NCBI GenBank assembly: GCA_009779835.1
Contig: WRBD01000018.1
Coordinates: 1-53,752, forward strand
Source: Defluviitaleaceae bacterium
GTDB lineage: Bacteria > Bacillota > Clostridia > Lachnospirales > WQUN01
DNA length: 53,752 bases
Reading direction: 5' to 3'
Part shown: positions 17,488 to 25,762 of the stretch, in pieces
Layout of the letters: every line of letters begins with the position of its first letter
How positions within the stretch are numbered: position 1 is the stretch's first letter
Translations under genes and position numbers: made by a program
The notes under the pieces: generated by a model
The model's input: the letters and a program-made list of their open reading frames with translations, nothing else
What the model was told of the DNA's origin: nothing
Databases searched by the model: none

Positions 17488-18732
17488 ATGCGCATTGTTC
17501 ATATAAATGAAACCGACCTTGTCGGTGCCAGATTTAACGGTCATGATTTGCAAATTGAATTAAATAAAAAGAATTGCATATCGCACCAAATTGTATTCGG
17601 AAAAGAAGGGGATAATTCAAATACAATTGGCTTGGCAAACAAAGAAGATAAAATGATTAGAGAGTATTGCCGGCAATATGAAGAAAGCCTTTCTCTTCAC
17701 GCGCTTATCTATCCTTTTGGAACAAAAATAATGGATCACGAGATTTTTCGTAAAGCGGATATAATACACTGTCATTTAATACACAATCATTTCTTATCTC
17801 TTTATGATTTTCTTGAAATGTCGTGTCGTAAACCCGTTGTATGGACTATACACGACCCTTGGGCTATTACGGGGCATTGCATACATCCGCTTGATTGTAA
17901 AGGTTGGACGACCGGTTGTAAAAATTGCCCCAGCCCGGAAAAATATTTTACGTTGAAAGAGAATACTTCAAGTATGTTATGGGATATTAAAAAATCAATT
18001 TATGCACAGCTTGACATAGATATAGTAGTTGCTTCTAAATGGATGAAAAATATGATAAGTATCAGCCATCTTACATCACATTTCAACAAAATTCATGAAA
18101 TCCCACTGGGAATAAATACAGATATTTTTACAGATAGTAATGACAAAGCCGCAATCCGAAAAAAGTATAAAATCCCACAAAATAATTTTGTGATATTTTT
18201 CCGTTCAGATCGTGAAGATGAAAACCCATTCAAGGGCTTATCTCGAATAAGAGAAATGCTTAATAAACTTAAAAATACCGACAATATCACTTTGCTGACA
18301 GTTGGAAGTAAAGGCAATTTATATAAATTCAAACGCAGATTTCAAGTTATTGAGTTTGGTTGGATAAATGATGAGCTTATGCTTTCGGAACTTTACGCCG
18401 CTTCCGACACATTTTTAATGCCATCTTTTGCGGAATCATTTGGGCTTATGGCGATTGAAGCAATGGCAACGGGTCTTCCTGTAATTGTATATGAAGGAAC
18501 AGCGTTGCCGGATGTAATATTTGCCCCCGACTGCGGGATTGCTATTCGTGACAGGGATGAACAAGGTTTTGCAAATGCTGTTGAAATGCTAATCAACGAC
18601 ACCGATGAAAGAAAACGCAGGGGTAAATTAGCACGGGAATTAGCGTTAAAGCATTATCGTTTTGAAGACTATGTAAGCAGGCATATTGATTTGTATGAGA
18701 ATGTAATAAAAAAAGGGGCTATTGAAGGATGA
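17488..18732 (+). CDS. Family 4 glycosyltransferase (WcaC/WbpX-type)
   Basis: 414 residues, GT-B fold. The N-terminal part begins MRIVHINETDLVGARFNG and includes VVWTIHDPWAITGHCIHPLDCKGWTTGCKNCP, a cysteine-containing signature typical of the WcaC-type GT4 subgroup in colanic-acid-like loci. The C-terminal donor domain has RSDREDENPFKGLSRI and the AESFGLMAIEAMATGLPVI nucleotide-sugar motif. It should be a retaining sugar transferase of the same lipid-linked glycan. Its stop codon overlaps the next gene's ATG (ATGA at 18729-18732), so translation is coupled. Donor sugar unknown. Confidence 0.88.
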   Translation: MRIVHINETDLVGARFNGHDLQIELNKKNCISHQIVFGKEGDNSNTIGLANKEDKMIREYCRQYEESLSLHALIYPFGTKIMDHEIFRKADIIHCHLIHNHFLSLYDFLEMSCRKPVVWTIHDPWAITGHCIHPLDCKGWTTGCKNCPSPEKYFTLKENTSSMLWDIKKSIYAQLDIDIVVASKWMKNMISISHLTSHFNKIHEIPLGINTDIFTDSNDKAAIRKKYKIPQNNFVIFFRSDREDENPFKGLSRIREMLNKLKNTDNITLLTVGSKGNLYKFKRRFQVIEFGWINDELMLSELYAASDTFLMPSFAESFGLMAIEAMATGLPVIVYEGTALPDVIFAPDCGIAIRDRDEQGFANAVEMLINDTDERKRRGKLARELALKHYRFEDYVSRHIDLYENVIKKGAIEG

Positions 18733-19886
18733 CGGAAGAAAAATTGCCAATGGATGGAGAAAGATATTTACCGTGGATGCCCATAGAATGGGGAAAAATC
18801 CATAACGACCATTTAAATCGTTACTATTTTGCGCGTCAAATTGCCGAAGGCAAAATAATCCTTGACATAGCGTCCGGTGAAGGCTATGGCTCTAATATAT
18901 TGGCAGAAGTTGCAAAAAAAGTAGTTGGTGTAGATATATCTGAAGATGCTGTTGAATTTGCTAAGCAAAAATATAAAAAAGGCAACCTTGAATACCTGCA
19001 TGGTGATGCATGCAATATTCCAATTGAAGGCAATGGTTTATTTGATGTTATTTGTAGTTTTGAAACATTGGAGCATTTGGATTGGGATTCTCAATTGCTT
19101 ATGCTTTCAGAATTTACTCGACTAATTAAATCTGATGGTATACTGATTATTTCTACTCCCAACAGGTACTATACTCAAGATATTGTGAAGTATGACAATC
19201 CGCACCACAAATTGGAGTTAGAATTCAATGATTTTGACGCGTTGTTAGCTAGATCATTTTTAAAAAGAAAATTTTATAGTCAGCAAAATTACGAATCAAA
19301 TCAAATAATTAAAATGGAAGATATTGATGGCTTATACAAAGAAGTAGTATATTCGTTTAAAGACGGAATTTTTTTGAAAACCTGTCCCAATGAAAAAATT
19401 CCTCAAAATTATATATGTGTGGCTTCAAACGCAGCTACTGAAACAAATATGAACGATTCATTTTTAACGGATATTAGCAACGCAACAGAGCAAGGTCTAA
19501 GAGATACGATTGCTAATAGTGCAAATATTAATAGCGAACTTTTTAGAAACTTGACTGACACACAGGCGGAAAATATAAATTTAAATAATTCAATTATTGA
19601 TTTGAAAAATCTTTTGGAAAACGCTAATGTTAAAGAAAATGTACTGAATGAAAAAAATGAAGAATTATTACAACAATTGGGCAATATGCAAATAAAAAAT
19701 GCGGAATTATCACAACAATTGGGCAATGTGCAAATAAAAAATGCGGAATTATCACAACAAATACAACACCAACAGGCACAAGTTTCAAATCTTGAAAAGG
19801 TGATTCAAGAATATGAAAACTCTACAAGTTGGCGCGTTACAAAGCCTATTCGCAATTTCAAACGATTGATTTCTAAAGGCAATTAA
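18729..19886 (+). CDS. SAM-dependent methyltransferase with C-terminal coiled coil
   Basis: 385 residues. A class I Rossmann methyltransferase (~35-200) shows ILDIASGEGYGSNIL (motif I), VVGVDISEDAVEFAK (motif post I), FDVICSFETLEHLD and an LIISTPNRYY loop. Residues ~255-365 are a long coiled coil containing two almost identical 14-residue units encoded by a 42-base tandem repeat. The extreme C-terminus contains NSTSWRVTKPIRNF, the S-x-SWR-x-T-x-PLR motif often found at the end of glycan-assembly glycosyltransferases and methyltransferases. It probably methylates a sugar, perhaps as a chain-terminating step whose coiled coil measures or anchors the chain, as in WbdD-type systems. That length-control role is inference only. 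Confidence 0.82.
   Translation: MTEEKLPMDGERYLPWMPIEWGKIHNDHLNRYYFARQIAEGKIILDIASGEGYGSNILAEVAKKVVGVDISEDAVEFAKQKYKKGNLEYLHGDACNIPIEGNGLFDVICSFETLEHLDWDSQLLMLSEFTRLIKSDGILIISTPNRYYTQDIVKYDNPHHKLELEFNDFDALLARSFLKRKFYSQQNYESNQIIKMEDIDGLYKEVVYSFKDGIFLKTCPNEKIPQNYICVASNAATETNMNDSFLTDISNATEQGLRDTIANSANINSELFRNLTDTQAENINLNNSIIDLKNLLENANVKENVLNEKNEELLQQLGNMQIKNAELSQQLGNVQIKNAELSQQIQHQQAQVSNLEKVIQEYENSTSWRVTKPIRNFKRLISKGN
19671..19754 (+). repeat. 42-bp direct tandem repeat in the methyltransferase coiled coil
   Basis: Two adjacent 42-base units (19671-19712 and 19713-19754) differ at one base by my comparison and encode the coiled-coil unit QLGN(M/V)QIKNAELSQ. A third copy begins and then diverges. 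The unit is exactly 14 residues, two heptads, so gain or loss changes coil length without breaking the frame. Confidence 0.85.
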
Positions 19887-19932
19887 AATATAGAGTACAA
19901 TGCAAAAAATGATTGAGTTTTAAGGGGTACAC

Positions 19933-22305
19933 ATGAAAAGAAAAACCAAAAGAAGTCGATTTTCTAAAACAAGAAGGCGTTATAATTTAATATATAAATT
20001 TTTGCGGACAGAGATACTTCTAACAAAACGCCTATTTACTTGCTTGATAGTAGCTATATGTATTGTTGCAGTTTCTTATTTTGTTTCCCCTCAAAGTTAT
20101 TTAAGAAACGAACCAGTTTCGGTTACTATCACAAATTTAGCTAAATCCAGTCCGGAAAATCATAGGCACTCGGCCAATGTGTTAATTTTAGGTATAACAA
20201 TAGATGGCAAACCTCTTGCTTTCGATGATGATATTATTGAACTGGGCGAAGGATGGAGACATCGTTTAGAATATGGCGAAGTTTTAATTTCAGACGGTAT
20301 TTGGCCTTCTACAATGAATTTACATGGTATTAACGGGGAATTGAGTATAGATTTTTTTAGCGGCGATTTAAGTGGATTGGTACAGGTGGAGACCCCTCAT
20401 TCTGTGCAGGTGCTTGATTTGTTTGCACCGGTAACAAGAGCAGAACCGGTAAATTATTCAATACGTTTGACGGGCTACAATTTTATCCTTTTAGCCTTAG
20501 CGTTTTTTTTGATTTATATTATTACAAACGTCTGTCTGATTCTAATGAATTATACGCCCATTAGACAAAAGATAAAAACAATCTATGTAAAATTAATGAG
20601 TATAACCACGAATAGCTCCTATGATTACAACGCTATTACTTCCGGTCGATTAGATAAGTATTTACACAGCGCAGCCGCAATTTTATTCCCAAATATGTTC
20701 TTGTTTGATTTGTATAATCGTAATTTTGTATTAAATCATATCCCTTTTATTAATACTCTTATTATTGCCGGTGTACTATCTATAATAAGTTTTGCTGTTT
20801 TCTTTGCTTTCCGTTTGATTGTAAAAAGTTATGAAAGCGCAATAATTATGATTTTTCTTTTTTGGACGAAATTTTGGTTTTGGGGACAAATGTATAGCGT
20901 TGTAAATAATTTGATTGAATCATTTACAACGCAGCTTTTGTTAATATTTTTATTTATAATTTTTTGCGTCGTTACAATATCAGTTCGCCGTTACAGCCCT
21001 AAATTAAACAAAGTATCTTTGGTATTTAATGTTTTATCCGTATGTGCCATCGTGTTTTTTATCATTAACTTCGCACCCGGTCTACGTCGTGAAGTGAGAA
21101 TAATCATAGCAACAAGAAGTGATAATGCACTTGCATTTATGAAAGATTTTAATGTAGACCACACACTTCCAACGCCTGATATTTACTGGATTCACATGGA
21201 TGGCATGATGAGCATGGAAACAGTTGAAACGTTTTTTGATATTCCTGTGGACACATTGCGCGATGAACTTGGAAAACGTAATTTTAATATATATGAAAAT
21301 GCTGTGCTTTATGGAGGATATACGAAGTTTTCACTTCCTGCCTTATTTTCACCGGCTTTTTATGACAGTGGATACGGTGCGATACTGAATGACGTTAATA
21401 ATATGCTTGCCGTCCAACGTCATCCTTTGTTATCAAACAGATTAGCTCAACATGGTTTTGGACCAAGCGATATGCTATATAATGAGACGTTAAATGCATT
21501 GGCGGAAAAGGGATATTATATTGTACCAATTGCTCAATATTGGGGACCTTTCATGACTCTTTACCCATTTGACAGGTTTTATTGCTGGGGTATAGAGGCA
21601 CAAACAGAAGCAGACAAGTATATTCGAATTGGAGATACTTTTGCCAAAGGGTTTATTGATTTGTTTGAATTATTATCTGTAACAACCCCGCTGGCTCCTT
21701 TAATGGAATTATTGCAACAACTTATTACTGAAATAACAGAGCGTGATTTGATTCCCGTTACCGAGCGCATTTGGACTTCTGTTCCCGAGCATACGGAACG
21801 AGTAAATTTTATAACAGAAAACACACTAAATACACCTCATGAACGATTTATATATAGGGCTTTGGTTGATTCCTTATCTGCACCATCCCCAAAATTCACT
21901 TTTATGACATATCATTTTACCCATCCATATCGTTGGGATTATCCAACGATGAACCCTTGGTACGACCAAATAACAGAAGATACCCCACGATTAGATTTAC
22001 ACAATCAAGTGTATGAATATGCATCACTTGTAATGTTAAATTCTATTGATGAGATACTGGAACGCAATCCTAATGCTGTTATTGTAATACAATCCGACCA
22101 TGGAATTCATCTGACTGACCACCAAGAATATTTACTTGATTTAGGCTATACGGAAGCCGAAATTCTCGAACTTCAATTTTCCGTCATGAGTGCAGTACGC
22201 ATACCCGAGCAATACGGCTGTCTGGGTGCGCCGCTTGCACCGTTGAATATATCCCGTGAATTGGTTAATCGTTTTGTGGGTGAAAATTATACGTTGTTAC
22301 CGTAA
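19933..22305 (+). CDS. Membrane-anchored alkaline-phosphatase-superfamily (sulfatase/LtaS-like) enzyme
   Basis: 790 residues. A basic N-terminus and first membrane helix (~30-52) precede a beta-rich extracytoplasmic insert (~53-175). Several membrane helices follow (~178-380), then a large catalytic domain (~410-780). Catalytic hallmarks are visible: metal-binding Asp423 in WIHMDGM, the likely nucleophile Thr464 in GGYTKFSLPAL, metal-site His661/His664 in TYHFTHPY and Asp722-His723 in SDHGIH. Threonine as nucleophile points to phosphotransferase activity (phosphoglycerol or phosphoethanolamine type) rather than a formylglycine sulfatase. It may move a phosphorus-containing group onto the exported glycan. 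It is followed by a small membrane protein of the MYLDPG type that often accompanies such enzymes. The exact donor is unknown. Confidence 0.78.
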   Translation: MKRKTKRSRFSKTRRRYNLIYKFLRTEILLTKRLFTCLIVAICIVAVSYFVSPQSYLRNEPVSVTITNLAKSSPENHRHSANVLILGITIDGKPLAFDDDIIELGEGWRHRLEYGEVLISDGIWPSTMNLHGINGELSIDFFSGDLSGLVQVETPHSVQVLDLFAPVTRAEPVNYSIRLTGYNFILLALAFFLIYIITNVCLILMNYTPIRQKIKTIYVKLMSITTNSSYDYNAITSGRLDKYLHSAAAILFPNMFLFDLYNRNFVLNHIPFINTLIIAGVLSIISFAVFFAFRLIVKSYESAIIMIFLFWTKFWFWGQMYSVVNNLIESFTTQLLLIFLFIIFCVVTISVRRYSPKLNKVSLVFNVLSVCAIVFFIINFAPGLRREVRIIIATRSDNALAFMKDFNVDHTLPTPDIYWIHMDGMMSMETVETFFDIPVDTLRDELGKRNFNIYENAVLYGGYTKFSLPALFSPAFYDSGYGAILNDVNNMLAVQRHPLLSNRLAQHGFGPSDMLYNETLNALAEKGYYIVPIAQYWGPFMTLYPFDRFYCWGIEAQTEADKYIRIGDTFAKGFIDLFELLSVTTPLAPLMELLQQLITEITERDLIPVTERIWTSVPEHTERVNFITENTLNTPHERFIYRALVDSLSAPSPKFTFMTYHFTHPYRWDYPTMNPWYDQITEDTPRLDLHNQVYEYASLVMLNSIDEILERNPNAVIVIQSDHGIHLTDHQEYLLDLGYTEAEILELQFSVMSAVRIPEQYGCLGAPLAPLNISRELVNRFVGENYTLLP

Positions 22306-22338
22306 CTAAAAATATAATTTAAGAAAGGACTGTTACGT

Positions 22339-22539
22339 ATGTATTTAGATCCGGGTTTTGGAGGAATGCTGTTACAAGTAGTGATAGCATTAGCAGCGGT
22401 GGGTGGTGCAATAATTTTTTCATTGAGGAGAAAAATAAAAAATTTGTTTTCCAAAAAGAAGGATGAGGAAACAAAGGTTGAATCTGCCGCGTTTAAAGAT
22501 GTAGCGGAAGATGATATGATTGATACCCTTGACGATTAA
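22339..22539 (+). CDS. Small single-pass membrane protein (MYLDPG family)
   Basis: 66 residues. It starts MYLDPGFGGMLLQVVIALAAVGG: a conserved D-P-G turn followed by one membrane helix, then a basic RRKIKNLFSKKK stretch and an acidic tail ending DTLDD. Proteins beginning MYLDPGxGS with one or two helices are, to my knowledge, frequent next to sulfatase/alkaline-phosphatase-like enzymes in cell-surface polysaccharide loci, which is exactly the arrangement here. A strong AAGAAAGGA ribosome binding site precedes the ATG. Likely an accessory or stabilising subunit; its role is not established. Confidence 0.8.
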   Translation: MYLDPGFGGMLLQVVIALAAVGGAIIFSLRRKIKNLFSKKKDEETKVESAAFKDVAEDDMIDTLDD

Positions 22540-22557
22540 ATGAACTGAGGTTTTCGT

Positions 22558-24447
22558 GTGAATATTATTAATACATTGCTCGGCACACCGTTTGGGTATG
22601 TGCTGTATTTTGCGTTTTTGCTCACGGGCAGCTTTGGTATGGCAATTGTGCTGTTTTCGATAACGGCTAAAATTCTATTATTTCCGGTTATGCGAATAGC
22701 GCATTTAAACTCAATACGGCTGCTGCGTTTGCAACCGGAGCTTTATGTTATAAAAAAGCGTTATGCCCACGATAAAGAAGTGCTTAATGAGGAACAATAT
22801 AATCTTTTTAAAAAAGAAAAGTATAATCCGCTGGTGGGTATTTTCCCATTGCTGGTGCAGTTATTGTTGCTTATGGGAATGCTACAGGTTATGTATGATC
22901 CGCTACACCATATGCGATTGCCGGAGGGTTCAGATTTGCATTTTTTAGGCATTAACCTTGGGGTTGTGCCTTCTTTGCGTAATCCTTCCATTGAACTTAT
23001 TATGCCTATATTATCGGGTTTTGCGGCATTTGCTTTTTCGCTTGTGCAGAATTTCATAAGCCCGGGTGCGTTAAGTCAGGGAAAGAAAACAAACATAGGA
23101 TTGATTGTTTTCACGGTTGTGCTTAGTGTGTATTTTGCGGCTGTTACCCCGGCAGGTGTGGGGCTTTATTGGACGGTTGGCAATCTTTTTGCTATTGTTA
23201 CTGTCACCGCACTTTATTTTATGTATAATCCAAATAAATTGGCGGCGGAAGCACTGACATTTAAAAAGCCTAAACAAAAAACTCCCGAAGAAATAAAGGA
23301 AGAAAAGAAATACGTTAATGCACTAAAATTAAAAGAAAAAAGCGATGTTGCAAAATTTTTAGCCGCCGATAAAAAACTGGTTTTTTATGCTTTAACCGGC
23401 GGACAATACAAATACTATAAAACCATAATTGATTATGTAGTTGAAAATTCAGATATCGTTGTACATTATTTAACCAACGACCCGGAAGATGCATTGTTTA
23501 AAATGAATAATCCGCAAATTATTCCGTACTATGTAAGCCAGCGAAAAACATTATTTCTTATGCTGAAACTGGATGCTGATATGGTTCTTACAACTGTATC
23601 GGATTTGCAAAATTTCCACATAAAACGTTCTGTTGTTAGGGATGATATTGAATATGTGTATGTTTTTCATGCGCCAATCAGTTCTATCGTGCAGTATAAA
23701 GAAACGGCGTTCGACCACTTTGATACGATCCTGTGTGTAGGACCGCATCATTCCGCCGAAATGCGGCAGCGTGAGGAATTGGCGAAAATTAAAAAACGCA
23801 GATTGGTTAAAGCAGGATACGGTTTGTACGACCAATTACTTGAGAATTATAACTCTCTTCACAAGACTGAAAACAAAAAAACAAAAATTTTAATTGCACC
23901 GTCGTGGCAAAGTGAAAACATTTTTGAATCATGCATTGATGATATTTTGGGGCAATTAATCGACCGGAGCTATGAAATAATTGTGCGTCCGCACCCGCAA
24001 TTCATGGTATTATTCCCCGAACGTATGGAAGCATTAGTGGAACGGTATTCGGCGAATAACGAAATTATTTTTGAACTTAACTTTGCCGGGAATGATTCAA
24101 TATACACATCAGACTTGATTATTACAGACTGGTCCGGAATAGCCTATGAATTTGCTTACTGTACGTCGAAACCATGTATTTTTATTAACACTCCGCCCAA
24201 AATAACTAACACAAACTACAAACAATACGGGATTGAGCCAATGGAGCATACTATCCGAAACGATATAGGAATTTCTGTAGAGCCGGCGGATATACGTGAA
24301 AAATTACAACCCGTAATCGAAAAATTATTAAACGATAAAGGTTCTTTCAGCGAACAAATAAAAGAGACTTTATCTAAATATATATATCATCCGGGAAGAA
24401 GCGGTGAAGCCGGAGGAAAATATATTATTGGAAAATTGAAAAGGTGA
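22558..24447 (+). CDS. Fusion: YidC/Oxa1-like membrane domain + CDP-glycerol glycerophosphotransferase-like domain
   Basis: 629 residues from GTG 22558. Residues 1-~235 resemble a five-helix YidC2/Oxa1 insertase: a cytoplasmic hairpin with LQPELYVIKKRYAHD, the following NPLVGIFPLLVQ helix, then PAGVGLYWTVGNLF in the last helix. The Arg of the hydrophilic groove in true insertases appears replaced by Lys (TAKILLFP). Residues ~255-629 are a TagF/TagB-type domain with ILIAPSWQSENIFE, RPHP (477-480) and TDWSG (523-527) followed by IAYEFAY, the motifs of CDP-alcohol phosphotransferases of teichoic acid synthesis. No stop or frameshift separates the halves; the hinge at ~236-260 is Lys/Glu-rich. 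Next to CMP-phosphonate genes, it is the best candidate for transferring phosphonate or glycerol phosphate from CMP/CDP carriers to the glycan. The role of the YidC part is unknown. Confidence 0.85.
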   Translation: MNIINTLLGTPFGYVLYFAFLLTGSFGMAIVLFSITAKILLFPVMRIAHLNSIRLLRLQPELYVIKKRYAHDKEVLNEEQYNLFKKEKYNPLVGIFPLLVQLLLLMGMLQVMYDPLHHMRLPEGSDLHFLGINLGVVPSLRNPSIELIMPILSGFAAFAFSLVQNFISPGALSQGKKTNIGLIVFTVVLSVYFAAVTPAGVGLYWTVGNLFAIVTVTALYFMYNPNKLAAEALTFKKPKQKTPEEIKEEKKYVNALKLKEKSDVAKFLAADKKLVFYALTGGQYKYYKTIIDYVVENSDIVVHYLTNDPEDALFKMNNPQIIPYYVSQRKTLFLMLKLDADMVLTTVSDLQNFHIKRSVVRDDIEYVYVFHAPISSIVQYKETAFDHFDTILCVGPHHSAEMRQREELAKIKKRRLVKAGYGLYDQLLENYNSLHKTENKKTKILIAPSWQSENIFESCIDDILGQLIDRSYEIIVRPHPQFMVLFPERMEALVERYSANNEIIFELNFAGNDSIYTSDLIITDWSGIAYEFAYCTSKPCIFINTPPKITNTNYKQYGIEPMEHTIRNDIGISVEPADIREKLQPVIEKLLNDKGSFSEQIKETLSKYIYHPGRSGEAGGKYIIGKLKR

Positions 24448-24453
24448 TGACAA

Positions 24454-25749
24454 ATGAAACGAGTTTATGTAGCAATGGCAACGGACGTATATCATTCGGG
24501 GCATATAAACATAATCAACGAAGCGGCAAAGCACGGGAAGGTTATAGTCGGAATACTGACGGATGAAGCTATCGCGACATATAAACGTCCGCCGCTTCTT
24601 GATACTGAAGAGCGAATGAAAATTGTATCAGGCTTTAAACATGTCGAAGAAGTCGTTATACAGGAATCCATGGATTATACAGATATTTTGCGGAAGCTAA
24701 AACCCGATTATGTTCTGCACGGAGATGATTGGCGCACGGGGCATATGCAGCTTATACGCGAAAGAGTTATTTCTGTGCTGTCAGAGTGGGGTGGGGATCT
24801 TATTGAAGTGCCTTACACCAGAAATTTATCCGCAGACAAGCTTTCGCGCCAAATTAGCGGCAAACTTACAACGCCCGGGCAAAGGCTTGTTAAATTGCAT
24901 AAACTTTTGCAATTAAGACCATATATCCGTGCTATAGACACATCTAACGGGCTTACGGGAATTGTTGCGGAAAATGCCCGTGTAATGGACGAGTCTACTT
25001 TAACCGTAAAAGAATTTGACGCTCTTTGGATATCAAGCCTGTGTGATTCCGCGTTTAAAGGTAAGCCGGATATAGAGCTTGTGGATTTAACAAGCCGGAT
25101 TAATACGATTCACGAGATAATGGAAGTTACATCGAAGCCCATTATCTTAGACGGCGACACCGGCGGCAAAATAGACCATTTTCCGTTTCATGTGAAAACA
25201 TTGGAACGAATAGGCGTTTCTGCTGTAATCATCGAGGATAAAACAGGATTGAAGCAAAATTCACTGTTCGGAACAGATGTAGAGCAAGTCCTTGACGACC
25301 CGAAAGAATTTGCGGCAAAAATTTCGGCGGGAAAAAATGCACAAGTTACGCGTGAGTTTATGATAATTGCGCGACTGGAAAGCTTGATTGCCGGAAAAAC
25401 CGTTGACGATGCCTTAATGCGCGCAAAAATATACATCGATGCGGGTGCGGATGCCGTAATGATTCACAGCAAAGAGAAAACAGGCGAAGATATTTTTGAA
25501 TTTATGCGCCGTTTCAGAGAGTATTCCGCAAGTATCCCGATAGTAGTTGTGCCTACAACGTATAATCAATTTTGCGAAGAAGAGTTGCACAAAAACGGTG
25601 CAAATATTATTATACACGCAAACCATTTGTTGCGAAGCGCGTATCCCGCTATGATGAAAACGGCGGAAAGCATACTTGTAAATGGGCGCAGTAAAGAAGC
25701 CTCGGACGCATATTGTATGCCAATTCAAGAAGTTCTGACATTTATTTAA
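24454..25749 (+). CDS. Cytidylyltransferase-phosphoenolpyruvate phosphomutase fusion (Fom1-like)
   Basis: 431 residues. Residues 1-~135 are a cytidylyltransferase of the HxGH superfamily: HSGH at 14-17 and a TagD-like layout (LDTEERM, YVLHGDDWR), but without a clear RTxGISTT loop. Residues ~145-431 are PEP mutase of the isocitrate-lyase superfamily, with the diagnostic EDK-x5-NS motif (Glu261-Asp262-Lys263 to Asn269-Ser270), which separates PEP mutases from lyases. It converts PEP to phosphonopyruvate, the entry step of nearly all phosphonate biosynthesis. The same domain order occurs in Fom1 of fosfomycin biosynthesis, where the N-terminal domain makes CMP-2-hydroxyethylphosphonate. The decarboxylase and reductase genes follow directly. 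Start ATG 24454 with GGTGATG upstream, seven bases after the previous stop. Confidence 0.93.
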   Translation: MKRVYVAMATDVYHSGHINIINEAAKHGKVIVGILTDEAIATYKRPPLLDTEERMKIVSGFKHVEEVVIQESMDYTDILRKLKPDYVLHGDDWRTGHMQLIRERVISVLSEWGGDLIEVPYTRNLSADKLSRQISGKLTTPGQRLVKLHKLLQLRPYIRAIDTSNGLTGIVAENARVMDESTLTVKEFDALWISSLCDSAFKGKPDIELVDLTSRINTIHEIMEVTSKPIILDGDTGGKIDHFPFHVKTLERIGVSAVIIEDKTGLKQNSLFGTDVEQVLDDPKEFAAKISAGKNAQVTREFMIIARLESLIAGKTVDDALMRAKIYIDAGADAVMIHSKEKTGEDIFEFMRRFREYSASIPIVVVPTTYNQFCEEELHKNGANIIIHANHLLRSAYPAMMKTAESILVNGRSKEASDAYCMPIQEVLTFI

Positions 25750-25762
25750 CAGGGGTTGAAGT

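Noticed and set aside
19671-19754. CRISPR-like repeats
   Set aside because: Units are directly adjacent without spacers and lie in frame in a coding region.
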